This document shows, one piece after another, positions 6,526 through 14,407 of a stretch of 44,590 nucleotides of DNA. The position numbers and the translations under genes were made by a program. Numbering within the stretch: the stretch's first letter is position 1; each line of letters begins with the position of its first letter. Under the pieces are notes generated by a model that saw only the letters and a program-made list of their open reading frames with translations, did no database searches and was not told the DNA's origin. The stretch comes from Hyphomicrobiales bacterium (GTDB taxonomy: Bacteria; Pseudomonadota; Alphaproteobacteria; Rhizobiales; Beijerinckiaceae), in assembly GCA_026400535.1 (NCBI GenBank), contig JAPLOU010000064.1:1-44590 (forward strand). Direction: 5' to 3'.

Positions 6526-6777
6526 ATCAGACCCTCCTCGGTCAGGACCCGCAGCAAATCATCGATGACGTACATCTTGACGATGTTGCCGGGGTGTGGC
6601 TTGCGCAACCCTATGATGGGCGCGGTGGCATCAACAAAGCGCCGCCGGGAACCGCCTGTCTTGCCGGTCGCAGCCTCGCTATAGCCCAAACCCTTCCAGC
6701 AGTCTGACAAGCTCGTCCCAGGCAAAGTCCTTTGGCTTGCCCTTGAGCCGGGCAACCAGTGTGTCGCGCCGACTCAT
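6522..6777 (-). pseudogene. hicA: HicA toxin gene with a +1 frameshift
   Basis: The first frame from ATG 6777 reads MSRRDTLVARLKGKPKDFAW and ends at a stop after EGFGL. The next frame resumes with GLGYSEAATGKTGGSRRRF and RKPHPGNIVKMYVIDDLLRV and ends at 6522. Joined, they make a complete HicA (about 84 residues). One extra base in the run GGGTTTGGG (plus 6685-6693) explains the shift. Without it the line would read LLEGLGYSEA as in the family. This is a true inactivation, a sequencing error in a homopolymer, or, less likely, programmed slippage. Confidence 0.75.
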
Positions 6778-6836
6778 GCTGCCGTGCCGCCCCTTCTTTG
6801 TTTCCACCTTTCAGAATGGGGGATCAGGCTTGCAAT

Positions 6837-6856
6837 TGCGACTGAACGCAGTCGCA
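6837..6856. promoter_or_regulatory. Perfect inverted repeat upstream of hicAB
   Basis: TGCGACT-GAACGC-AGTCGCA is a 7-bp inverted repeat with a 6-bp spacer, about 60 bp upstream of the hicA start. Its place and size fit an operator for the ribbon-helix-helix domain of HicB. No clear promoter boxes were assigned. Confidence 0.45.
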
Positions 6857-6969
6857 TTATGGGGGCACATTAGAGAACGTCGGTGCCAGTCGGGTTAGCC
6901 GTTGCGTCGGGCGGCGGGCTCTTCAGCGCCTGACGCACCTTCGCGCCCTTGTGGAACACCGGTGTTGAA

Positions 6970-7854
6970 TCACGCCGCCAGTTTCATCAGCGCCTCGATA
7001 TCACTGAGCGCGGGCAGTCCCGCCTCGTTGCCGAGATGCTGGATCTTGTGGGCAGAGGCGGCGCGGGCAAAGTGGAAATGCGCGTCCCATCCGGCCTCGG
7101 GCCGCGACAGATAGGAATACATGTAGGCACCATGGAAGACATCGCCGGCGCCATTGGTGTCGACCACCGCGGCGGCTGGCACAGGCAGCGCCTCGTGGTG
7201 CTGGCGCTCGCCCTTCTCGTCGAACCAGACGATGCCCTTCTCGCCCATGGTGACGCCGCCGATCCTGCAGCCCTTGGCCTTGAGGTGATCGAGCATCGCC
7301 GCTGGGTTGAGCTGCATTTGTTCGCACATGCGCTCGGAGACCACGGCGACATCGATGAACTCCAGCAGCTCCGGCGTGTTGGCGCGGACACCACCCCCGT
7401 CGAGCGAGGTCAGCACGCCGGCTTCGCGGCACGCCTTGGCATAAAACAGCGCCGCGTCGGGTTGGTGGCCGTCCAGGTGCAGGCCCCGGCAGCCCTTCAG
7501 GTTGAGCATCTGGAAAGGGTGCAGATAGTCGTCATCGCGGCAGCGCAGGATGGCCCGCTTTCCGTCATGCGGCATGATGAAGGACAGGGAGCTTTCCTTC
7601 ACCTTCCGGCCATGGACCGGGATGCCGTACCGTGCAGCCATGTCAAGAAACATGCGGCCGAGCCAGTCATCCGCCAGCGAGGCGAGCAGGTCCGGCTTGA
7701 CCCCCAGCTTGGCGCAGCAGAAGGCCGCCGTGACCGCGTTGCCGCCGAACGAGACGGCATAGTCGCGCGCAACGGCCTTGTCGTCACCCGTCGGGATGGA
7801 GTCGGCCAGGAAGACGATGTCGATGTAGGTCTGGCCGATGAAGAGAGCTTCCAT
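6970..7854 (-). CDS. PfkB-family carbohydrate kinase
   Basis: A 294-residue protein of the ribokinase/PfkB family. The N-terminal substrate-binding signature is SFGGNAVTAAFCCAKLG (about residues 35-51). The C-terminal ATP/anion-hole signature VVDTNGAGDVFHGAY carries the catalytic Asp. These enzymes phosphorylate sugars, nucleosides or sugar-like compounds at a hydroxymethyl group. The substrate cannot be read from sequence. It follows the Rid-family gene after 6 bp on the same strand and diverges from the binding protein/deaminase operon. A ribose-like moiety released from a nucleoside-type substrate would be one fit, but this is inference. Confidence 0.85.
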   Translation of the reverse strand: MEALFIGQTYIDIVFLADSIPTGDDKAVARDYAVSFGGNAVTAAFCCAKLGVKPDLLASLADDWLGRMFLDMAARYGIPVHGRKVKESSLSFIMPHDGKRAILRCRDDDYLHPFQMLNLKGCRGLHLDGHQPDAALFYAKACREAGVLTSLDGGGVRANTPELLEFIDVAVVSERMCEQMQLNPAAMLDHLKAKGCRIGGVTMGEKGIVWFDEKGERQHHEALPVPAAAVVDTNGAGDVFHGAYMYSYLSRPEAGWDAHFHFARAASAHKIQHLGNEAGLPALSDIEALMKLAA

Positions 7855-7860
7855 GTGCGA

Positions 7861-8307
7861 TCAACCCCCGGTGCGCGCGGATTTGAGACGGCGCTCCTTG
7901 CGCGCAGCCACGACCTCGATTTCGACCCTGAATTCAGGCCGTGTGAAACCCGACACGATCATCAGCGTGGACGCCGGCGGCGGCTCAGCGACATGCCGGT
8001 CACGCGAGGCCATGTAGCCCGCCATGTGCGCACGGTCGGTGACATAGGCGTTGATCCGCACGATGTCGGAGAGCGCCATGCCCCCGTCTTCGAGAATGGC
8101 CCTGATGTTGGCAAAGCACAGGTCAGCCTGCGCTTCGGCGCCCTCCGGCACGCTGTCATCAGGTGCGACGCCGAGCTGGCCTGACGCGAAGATCATCCGG
8201 CTCCAGGCCGGCACCTCCATGGCATGGGAGTACCGTGCGAACGGCGCGCGCAGCGCCGACGGCGTGCGGGCCTTGTTGGTTGGGGCGGGCCCCTCAGCTT
8301 TGGTCAT
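7861..8307 (-). CDS. Rid-family (YjgF/YER057c/UK114) protein lacking the RidA arginine
   Basis: A 148-residue protein with the Rid fold: MIFASGQLGVAPDDSVPEGA, DIVRINAYVTDRAHMAGYM and STLMIVSGFTRPEFRVEIEV. RidA enzymes hydrolyse reactive enamines and imines with an Arg just before the Ser-Thr of the PxRST segment. Here the segment reads PPPASTLM, so that Arg is missing. This places it outside imine-deaminating RidA, among the less understood Rid subfamilies often found in catabolic operons. The start MTKAEGPAPTNK (8307) is preferred over the upstream in-frame ATG. It forms an operon with the PfkB kinase. Confidence 0.8.
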   Translation of the reverse strand: MTKAEGPAPTNKARTPSALRAPFARYSHAMEVPAWSRMIFASGQLGVAPDDSVPEGAEAQADLCFANIRAILEDGGMALSDIVRINAYVTDRAHMAGYMASRDRHVAEPPPASTLMIVSGFTRPEFRVEIEVVAARKERRLKSARTGG

Positions 8308-8403
8308 GGCGATTCCGGATCTGACAGCGCTCGCGAACATGTGTTGGGAGCTGCGACAGAATTCACCCTGTGGCGTCGTTCTGCAAGCGCATAAGTTGAA
8401 GAT

Positions 8404-8416
8404 GCTCCTTAGGAGC
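8404..8416. promoter_or_regulatory. Palindrome in the divergent promoter region
   Basis: GCTCCT-T-AGGAGC lies in the 171-bp space between the divergent rid-like and binding-protein genes, about 60 bp before the latter's start. It may be an operator shared by both directions. No regulator gene sits beside it; the nearest is the MarR gene at 13899. Confidence 0.3.
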
Positions 8417-8478
8417 GCGGGGCGAAGATGAGGTCATGCTTGGCCCGGCAGTATCTGGCCAACTCGGAGACCAACGCG

Positions 8479-9513
8479 ATGACGCGCACGAAGCTGACAC
8501 GACGTTCCGCCCTTGCGCTGGCTGCGGCCGGCGTCTCGACCCTCGCGGCCGGTTCGCGCGCCGGCGCCCAGGCCCGCGACAAGGTCAGGTTCGGCACCAA
8601 CTGGCTGGCGCAGGCGGAGCATGGCGGCTTCTACCAGGCTCTCGCGGACGGAACCTATGCCAAGGCCGGCCTCGACGTGGAGATCGTCATGGGCGGGCCG
8701 CAGACCAATGGCCGCCTGATGCTGCTGACCAGCCGCCTCGACTATTACATGGGCGGCAACATGATCCAGCCCTTCCTCGCCGTGAAGGAAAACGTCCCCA
8801 CCGTCGTGATCGCCTCGATCTTCCAGAAGGAGCCGCAATGCCTGATCACCCATCCGGGCCAGGGCTATGACACCTTCCTCGATCTGAAGGCCTGCAACAA
8901 CCTGATGCTCTCCAAGGAGGGCCAGGCCTCCTACTTCCAGTGGATGAAGGCCGAGTTCGGCTTTCGTGACGAACAGGTGCGTCCCTACACCTTCAATGCC
9001 GCGCCCTTCCTCGCCGACAGGAAGTCGGCCATGCAGGGCTACGTCACCTCCGAACCATACGCGATCGAGAAGGAGGCCGGCTTCAAGCCGAATGTCTTCC
9101 TGCTGGCCGACAACGGCTTTGACACCTACTCGACGATGATCGAGACGCGGACCGAGGTCGTCACAGGCAAGGCCGACATCACGCAGCGATTCGTCGATGC
9201 CAGCATCACAGGCTGGTACAACTACATGTATGGCGACAATGCAGCCGCCAACGCGCTGATCAAGCGCGCCAACCCCGACATGACGGACGACAAGATCGCC
9301 GCCGGCATCCGCCTGATGACGCAGTACGGCATCGTCGATTCCGGCGATTCGCTGCAATCCGGCATCGGCGCGATGTCCGACGCCCAGATGAAGAGCTTCT
9401 TCGGCAAGATGGTGAAGGCCGGCGTGGTCCCCGCGACCCTTGACCATCGCAAGAGCTACAGCCTGGCCTTCGTCAACAAGGGTGTGGGCCTCAATCTCAA
9501 GCCGAAGGGCTGA
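8479..9513 (+). CDS. NMT1/THI5-like ABC substrate-binding protein (Tat-exported)
   Basis: A 344-residue periplasmic binding protein. The start at 8479 gives a short n-region with twin Arg (KLTRRSALALAAAGVSTLAA) and an Ala-rich h-region, ending near AGAQA. The mature part begins VRFGTNWLAQAEHGGFYQAL, the NMT1/THI5 signature; relatives bind pyrimidines (thiamine precursors), sulfonates, nitrate-like or aromatic ligands. It is followed by a cytosine-deaminase-like gene, which favours an N-heterocyclic ligand. No permease or ATPase gene is nearby, so it must use a transporter encoded elsewhere. The upstream in-frame ATG at 8428 would place 17 residues before the Tat motif and is not chosen. Confidence 0.85.
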   Translation: MTRTKLTRRSALALAAAGVSTLAAGSRAGAQARDKVRFGTNWLAQAEHGGFYQALADGTYAKAGLDVEIVMGGPQTNGRLMLLTSRLDYYMGGNMIQPFLAVKENVPTVVIASIFQKEPQCLITHPGQGYDTFLDLKACNNLMLSKEGQASYFQWMKAEFGFRDEQVRPYTFNAAPFLADRKSAMQGYVTSEPYAIEKEAGFKPNVFLLADNGFDTYSTMIETRTEVVTGKADITQRFVDASITGWYNYMYGDNAAANALIKRANPDMTDDKIAAGIRLMTQYGIVDSGDSLQSGIGAMSDAQMKSFFGKMVKAGVVPATLDHRKSYSLAFVNKGVGLNLKPKG

Positions 9514-9830
9514 GATGGTGCCGGCCGCGCCTTGATATGCGGTCGGATGCGCCGGGGATGACCCGTCTGGCCGCAGCCAGAGCCTGTCGAAGGACGCGGC
9601 CGCGGAGTTGCACTGGCACGATCATCGTCATGCGAGGCGGCCCGGGTCGGGGCTCTTGGATCGGGGCTCTTGGATCGGGGCCTGCCCAGGGCTTGCAGCG
9701 CGGGGCGGCACCTTCCCTGCCAACGGCCCACTTGATCAACGCAGCCTCGACGCTACTATCCCCTCGCGGGCCGGGGTCAGCTGACAGACGGCCCTTTTTG
9801 TTTGCCGTGACCCTCAGGAAAACACACCAC
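9514..9830 (+). other. Intergenic stretch with a 14-bp tandem repeat
   Basis: About 317 bp between the binding protein and the deaminase. The unit TCGGGGCTCTTGGA occurs at 9647-9660 and 9661-9674, with six bases of a third copy. No clear promoter or terminator was found, though the length suggests the deaminase has its own transcription signal. The open frame running through it lacks recognisable content. Confidence 0.4.
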
Positions 9831-11156
9831 ATGCAAACCGGTTTTGCCGCATTGCCAACGGCCCCGACGTTTCGCCTGATCAACGCCCGCGCTCCGCTTT
9901 GCCTTGTCGACGCGCCGGCGCTGGCCGCCGACCGTGACGGCCTCGCACTGATCGACTTGACCATCGCACAGGGAAGGATCACCTCCGTTCTGGCGGCCGC
10001 AACCGGTGGCCCCGAGGACAGCCTGCCGGCGCTGGACCTCAAGGGCGGCCTGATCTTCCCGCGCTTCATCGAGGCCCATACCCATCTCGACAAGGGCCAC
10101 ATCTGGCCGCGCCGCCGCAATCCGGATGGCACGTTCACGGGCGCGCTGGCCACTGTGACGGCTGACCGTGAGGCGAACTGGAACGCAGCCGACGTGAAGG
10201 CACGGATGACCTTCGCCCTGAAAGCGGCCTATGCCCATGGCACGGCGGCGATCCGCACGCATCTCGACTCCGTCGGATCGCAGGTCGCGATATCCTGGCC
10301 GGTCTTCGATGAGGTCCGCGCCGAATGGGCCGATCGCATCGCGCTGCAGGCGACGCCGCTCTTCGGCATCGATCACGCGGTCAACCCCGACCACATCAAG
10401 GCCGTCATCGCCGCCATCAGGCGCCACGGATCGAACATCCTGGGCGCGGTGACCTATATGGGTCCCAACCTTAAGCCCGGGCTGGAGGTTCTGTTCCGCG
10501 CCGCCATGGACAACGGCTTCGACCTCGATTTCCACGTCGACGAGACCAACGACCCTGCGGCGCTGTCGCTGGAAGTGATTGCCGAAACTGCCATCGCCTT
10601 CGGCTTTCAGGGTCGCATCCTGTGCGGCCATTGCTGTTCGCTGGCGCTGCAGATGCCGCAGGCCGAGGAGCGCGTCATTGCAAAGGTCGCCGAGGCAAGG
10701 ATCGCCATTGTCTGCCTGCCGATGTGCAACCTGTATCTCCAGGACCGCATGGCCGGACGCACCCCGCGCTGGCGCGGCGTGACCTTGCTGCACGAAATGA
10801 AGCAGGCGGGCATTCCTGTCATGGTCTCGTCCGACAACACGCGCGATCCGTTCTATGCCTATGGCGATCTCGACATGCTCGAGGTCTACCGCGAGGCCAC
10901 CCGCATCCTGCAGCTCGACCACGGCGACAGGGACTGGCCCGCGGCCATCACCACCACCCCCGCAGCCGTCATGCGGCTTGGCCATCGCGCGACACTGGCG
11001 ACGTCCGGCCCGGCCGATCTCGTGCTGACCCGTGCCCGCTCCCTGACGGAGCTCCTGTCACGGCCCCAGTCCGACCGCACTGTCTTGATCTGCGGCAAAG
11101 CCATCGACACGACCTTGCCGGACTATGCGGACCTCGACCACCTGATGACCAGCTGA
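9831..11156 (+). CDS. Cytosine-deaminase-like metal-dependent amidohydrolase
   Basis: A 441-residue amidohydrolase. Metal ligands are visible in order: EAHTHLDKGHIW (residues about 81-92), FHVDETNDPAA, CGHCCSLA and the late Asp in SSDNTRDPFYAYGDLDM. The HxHLDK and DNTRD(P)F segments are characteristic of the CodA branch, which deaminates cytosine, creatinine, isocytosine or other N-heterocycles. The upstream open frame would add 98 unrelated residues, so the ATG at 9831 is used. It is followed after 9 bp by the FAD oxidoreductase. Deamination of an imported heterocycle is the likely role; the exact substrate is unknown. Confidence 0.85.
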   Translation: MQTGFAALPTAPTFRLINARAPLCLVDAPALAADRDGLALIDLTIAQGRITSVLAAATGGPEDSLPALDLKGGLIFPRFIEAHTHLDKGHIWPRRRNPDGTFTGALATVTADREANWNAADVKARMTFALKAAYAHGTAAIRTHLDSVGSQVAISWPVFDEVRAEWADRIALQATPLFGIDHAVNPDHIKAVIAAIRRHGSNILGAVTYMGPNLKPGLEVLFRAAMDNGFDLDFHVDETNDPAALSLEVIAETAIAFGFQGRILCGHCCSLALQMPQAEERVIAKVAEARIAIVCLPMCNLYLQDRMAGRTPRWRGVTLLHEMKQAGIPVMVSSDNTRDPFYAYGDLDMLEVYREATRILQLDHGDRDWPAAITTTPAAVMRLGHRATLATSGPADLVLTRARSLTELLSRPQSDRTVLICGKAIDTTLPDYADLDHLMTS

Positions 11157-11165
11157 AGGACTGCC

Positions 11166-12593
11166 ATGAGCGCCCGTTATGACATCACCACTTTCAAGGC
11201 CCGCCTGGGCGCCATCCGCACGGAAGACAACGCGGCGCTGGTAAAGCAGAAGAGCCGTGACTTCTACTGGTATTCGCCCACCCTGAAGCGCCAGCTCGAT
11301 CACGTCACCGGCGACATCCTTGTATCCCCGACCTCGGAGGCGGAGGTCCTGCATGTGCTGGCAACGGCCTTCGACCTGGGCATTCCCGTCACCCCGCGCG
11401 GGACAGGCACCGGCAATTACGGCCAGGCCATGCCGCTGGCCGGCGGTGCCGTGCTGGACCTGTCCGGCTTCAACAAGGTGACAGCGATCGCCTCGGGCCG
11501 TTTCGTCGCCGAGCCCGGCGCGATCATTGCGAAGATCGACGAGGAAGCGCGCCACCATTCGCGTCAGGAGCAGCGGCTGCATCCCTCGACCTACCATACG
11601 GCCTCGGTGGGCGGCTTCATCGCGGGGGGCTCCGGCGGCATCGGGTCGATCAAATGGGGTGGCCTGCGCGACTACGGCAACATCATCCGCCTCAAGGTCG
11701 CGACCATGGAGGCCAACCCGCGCATTCTGGAACTCAGCGGCGACGACCTGCACAAGGTCAGCCACGCCTACGGCACCAACGGCATCATCACCGAAGTCGA
11801 GATGCCGCTCGGTCCCGCCTACACCTGGACCGATGTCATCATCGGCTTTGACGACTTCAGGACAGCCGCCGCCTACGCCGAAGCACTGGGCGGGCAGGAT
11901 GGGCTCGCGCTCAAGCAGCTTGCCGTCATCGCCGCCCCGTCCCCGCACGACTACTTCCTGCGCCACCGCAAGTTCATTGCGCGTGACCAGCACGTGGTGA
12001 CCGTCATGGTGGCCGACTTCGCAACCGAGGCGATGCTGGCCTTCACCCGGCGCTTCAAGGGATCACAGCTTCTGATGCGTTCGGACCGGCTCAGCGCAGA
12101 GGACGCCAAGGGCCTGCCGCCGGTCTTTGAACTGGGCTGGAACCACACCACCTTGCGGGCACTGCGTGTCGACCCGAGCATCACCTATCTGCAGGTGCTC
12201 TACCCCTACCCGAACGCCGTCGCGCTGGCGACCCGCATCCATGCGCATTTCGGCGCCGAGGTCACGGCCCACCTCGAGTTCGTGCGTTTCGACGGCAAGG
12301 TCACGGCTTTCGGCCTGCCCCTGGTCCGCTTCACCACCGAAGAGCGGCTCGAAGAGATCATGGCCATCCATGAGTCAATGGGAGCGCCGATCTTCAACCC
12401 GCACCGCTACACGCTGGAGGAAGGCGGCATGAAGCAGACCGATGACATCCAGCTCGCCTTCAAGAAGGAGGCCGACCCGAAGGGCCTTCTCAATCCCGGC
12501 AAGATGATCGCCTGGGAAGACCCAAGCTACGACTACACGTCGGGAAAGACCTTCCTGTTCAGGTCGCTGGCCGAAGGCGGCGTCGATCACTGA
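11166..12593 (+). CDS. PCMH-type FAD-binding oxidoreductase
   Basis: A 475-residue flavoprotein of the GlcD / vanillyl-alcohol-oxidase superfamily. The FAD-binding PCMH domain fills the first half: DILVSPTSEAEVLHVLATAF, TPRGTGTGNYGQAMPLAGG and ASVGGFIAGGSGGIGS. The C-terminal half forms the substrate cap and ends DPKGLLNPGKM, the common tail of the family. These enzymes oxidise hydroxy acids, alcohols or amines. No signal peptide is seen. It lies between the deaminase and two flavodoxin-fold reductases (overlap 1 bp at TGATG), so it probably catalyses one oxidation step of the same pathway. Confidence 0.85.
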   Translation: MSARYDITTFKARLGAIRTEDNAALVKQKSRDFYWYSPTLKRQLDHVTGDILVSPTSEAEVLHVLATAFDLGIPVTPRGTGTGNYGQAMPLAGGAVLDLSGFNKVTAIASGRFVAEPGAIIAKIDEEARHHSRQEQRLHPSTYHTASVGGFIAGGSGGIGSIKWGGLRDYGNIIRLKVATMEANPRILELSGDDLHKVSHAYGTNGIITEVEMPLGPAYTWTDVIIGFDDFRTAAAYAEALGGQDGLALKQLAVIAAPSPHDYFLRHRKFIARDQHVVTVMVADFATEAMLAFTRRFKGSQLLMRSDRLSAEDAKGLPPVFELGWNHTTLRALRVDPSITYLQVLYPYPNAVALATRIHAHFGAEVTAHLEFVRFDGKVTAFGLPLVRFTTEERLEEIMAIHESMGAPIFNPHRYTLEEGGMKQTDDIQLAFKKEADPKGLLNPGKMIAWEDPSYDYTSGKTFLFRSLAEGGVDH

Positions 12594-13174
12594 TGCGGGT
12601 CCTCGTCCTTCACGCGCATCCCAACCCCGAGAGCTTCAACGCCGCCCTCTACCGGCAGGTCGTGGCGGGGCTCAGCGCAAGAGGGCATGGCGTCGATGCG
12701 TGCGACCTTTATGACGAGGACTTCCAGCCGGTGATGAGCCGCGCCGAGCGGTTGGGCTACCACGCATCTCCGGACAACCGCGGCCCGGTCGAGGACCATG
12801 TCCGGCGGCTCGAACAGGCCGAGGCGCTGGTTCTTGTCTATCCGGTCTGGAATTTCGGGCTGCCCGCGATCCTCAAGGGTTATCTCGACCGGGTGTTCCT
12901 TCCCGGCGTCAGCTTCAAGCTGGTCGAGGGCCGCGTCCGCCCCAATCTGCAGCATATCGGCAAGCTGATGGTGGTGACCAGCTATGGCGGGCCGCGCTGG
13001 CGGGCCTTCCTGATCGGCGATCCACCGCGCACATACGCGACGCGGACCCTGCGGGCGCTGATCAGGCCTGCCGGATCGATGCAATATCTTGCCCACTACG
13101 ACATGAACCGGTCGACCGATGCGACGCGGGCCGCCTTCATGGCGCGCGTGGACGCGGCGCTGGCGGGGTTCTGA
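12593..13174 (+). CDS. NAD(P)H-dependent oxidoreductase, flavodoxin-like fold (copy 1)
   Basis: A 193-residue protein with the MdaB/NQO-like fold. The first strand and phosphate loop are MRVLVLHAHPNPESFNAALY, and the flavin-contact segment is LVLVYPVWNFGLPAILKGYL followed by DRVFLPGVSF. Family members reduce quinones or other compounds with FMN/FAD. The start overlaps the previous stop by one base, indicating coupling. A paralogue follows 2 bp downstream. It probably recycles electrons or reduces a quinone or nitro/azo-like intermediate, but no substrate is evident. Confidence 0.85.
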   Translation: MRVLVLHAHPNPESFNAALYRQVVAGLSARGHGVDACDLYDEDFQPVMSRAERLGYHASPDNRGPVEDHVRRLEQAEALVLVYPVWNFGLPAILKGYLDRVFLPGVSFKLVEGRVRPNLQHIGKLMVVTSYGGPRWRAFLIGDPPRTYATRTLRALIRPAGSMQYLAHYDMNRSTDATRAAFMARVDAALAGF

Positions 13175-13176
13175 GC

Positions 13177-13767
13177 ATGCGGGTGCTGGTTGTCTACTGC
13201 CATCCCTGCGAGGAGAGCTTCAACGCAAGCCTGCGGGATCTCGCCATGGCGACGCTGGCGCAAGCCGGCCATGAGGCGCGCCTGCTCGATCTTTACGCCA
13301 TGGGTTTTGATCCGGTCCTCGGTGCTGAAGGTCGGCGCGTTTATCACACGCCTGTCGAGAACGAGCGCGGCGTCGAGCCCCATCTCGAGGCGCTGCGCTG
13401 GTGCGAGGCGCTGATCTTCATCTATCCGACCTGGTGGTACGGCCCGCCCGCCATGCTGAAGGGCTGGCTTGACCGGGTCTGGGTACCCTTCGCCACCTTC
13501 GGGATGCCGGAGAGGAACAAGCCGATCTCCCGCGTCCTGACCAACATCCGCATCATCGGTGCGATCTCCACCCTCGGCAGTCCCAGATGGTGGTGGTGGA
13601 TCATGGGCATGCCGGGACGCCGCATGCTCCTGACAGGGCTCTCGGTGCTGTGCGCGCCACGGTGCCGCACATTCTGGCTCGGCCTTCATGCGATGGACTC
13701 AAGCACTTTGCCGGCACGGCAATCCTTTTCCAAACGCATGCGCCAGAGGCTGGCAAGCCTGGCCTGA
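13177..13767 (+). CDS. NAD(P)H-dependent oxidoreductase, flavodoxin-like fold (copy 2)
   Basis: A 196-residue paralogue of the preceding gene: MRVLVVYCHPCEESFNASLR at the N-terminus and LIFIYPTWWYGPPAMLKGWL, then DRVWVPFATFGMPE. Compared with copy 1 it has Cys at the position of Ala in the HAHP segment and a Trp-rich stretch (RWWWWIMGMPG) in the C-terminal half, which could alter the membrane or quinone interaction. Tandem copies usually form heterodimers or handle different intermediates; the sequence does not decide between these. Confidence 0.85.
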   Translation: MRVLVVYCHPCEESFNASLRDLAMATLAQAGHEARLLDLYAMGFDPVLGAEGRRVYHTPVENERGVEPHLEALRWCEALIFIYPTWWYGPPAMLKGWLDRVWVPFATFGMPERNKPISRVLTNIRIIGAISTLGSPRWWWWIMGMPGRRMLLTGLSVLCAPRCRTFWLGLHAMDSSTLPARQSFSKRMRQRLASLA

Positions 13768-13898
13768 CCACGGTCTTCACGGCGGTTCTGCACCGTTGCC
13801 CGGGGGGCGTCATCAGACTGTCATTGTTCGCCGACTACAAGCTCCCACGCGAATCCGGACGTGGAGAGCGCCGGAATCGGTCCAAGCGAGGGCACCAT

Positions 13899-14387
13899 AT
13901 GGCTGGCAAATCCGAAAAGAGCATCGGTCGTCTTCTGATCCTGTCGTCACGCCTGCATCGCGCAAGGATCGGCGAAAAGCTGCAAGCGCTGTCGCTGTTT
14001 CCGGGGCAGGAGCAGGTCCTCGAGGTGCTGGCCGCCGAGGGCGCCATGCCGATGGGCGAACTGGCGACCCGCCTCAGCGTCCGGCCACCGACCGTCTCCA
14101 AGACGATTGCAAGGCTGTCGGCCCAGGGCCTGGTGCAGCGCTCCACCGACGGCGGTGATGGCCGCCTCGTCCGCGTGCAGCTCACGCCGGAAGGCGAAGT
14201 GCGAGCGCAGGCGCTGGGTGGACTGCTCGACGAGGTCGAGGACGAGATGCTCGGTGAACTTGACGGCAAGGACCGCAAGCGCCTGCGCAAGCTCCTGCGC
14301 AAGACCGTCAAGGCGCTGGGCAAGGCCGGAAACCGCAGGACTGAGGACGGCGATGATGAGCCGGAGACAGAAGACGACGAGAACTGA
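13899..14387 (+). CDS. MarR-family transcriptional regulator
   Basis: A 162-residue protein from ATG 13899. The winged HTH is clear: MGELATRLSVRPPTVSKTIA, RLSAQGLVQRSTDGGDGRLV, then the wing to RVQLTPEG. The C-terminal tail is basic then very acidic (EDGDDEPETEDDEN). MarR proteins repress operons for catabolism or efflux and release DNA on ligand binding. It lies 131 bp after the reductase pair on the same strand and converges on chrA. Control of the upstream catabolic operon is the simplest guess. Confidence 0.85.
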   Translation: MAGKSEKSIGRLLILSSRLHRARIGEKLQALSLFPGQEQVLEVLAAEGAMPMGELATRLSVRPPTVSKTIARLSAQGLVQRSTDGGDGRLVRVQLTPEGEVRAQALGGLLDEVEDEMLGELDGKDRKRLRKLLRKTVKALGKAGNRRTEDGDDEPETEDDEN

Positions 14388-14407
14388 TCCGCTCTGGGCC
14401 CGCAGCC

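Larger units (their letters stand above)
742..6900. mobile_element. Degraded integrative genomic island (right boundary not seen)
   Basis: The region begins at the 3' tRNA fragment and contains a DUF4102-type integrase remnant, three TA systems (higBA-like, hipBA, hicAB), two truncated genes and several A/T-richer spacers. This is typical cargo of an integrative element. The right edge is set only by where ordinary metabolic genes resume (pfkB-like at 6970). No second initiator tRNA copy was found, so part of the element has been lost or a later rearrangement took place. Confidence 0.5.

Noticed and set aside
6949..8184. 411-codon plus-strand open frame across the PfkB and Rid genes
   Set aside because: Antisense of two genes with strong family signatures; typical long shadow frame in high-GC DNA.
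9777..10985. 402-codon minus-strand frame
   Set aside because: Antisense to the amidohydrolase, whose metal ligands are all present on the plus strand.
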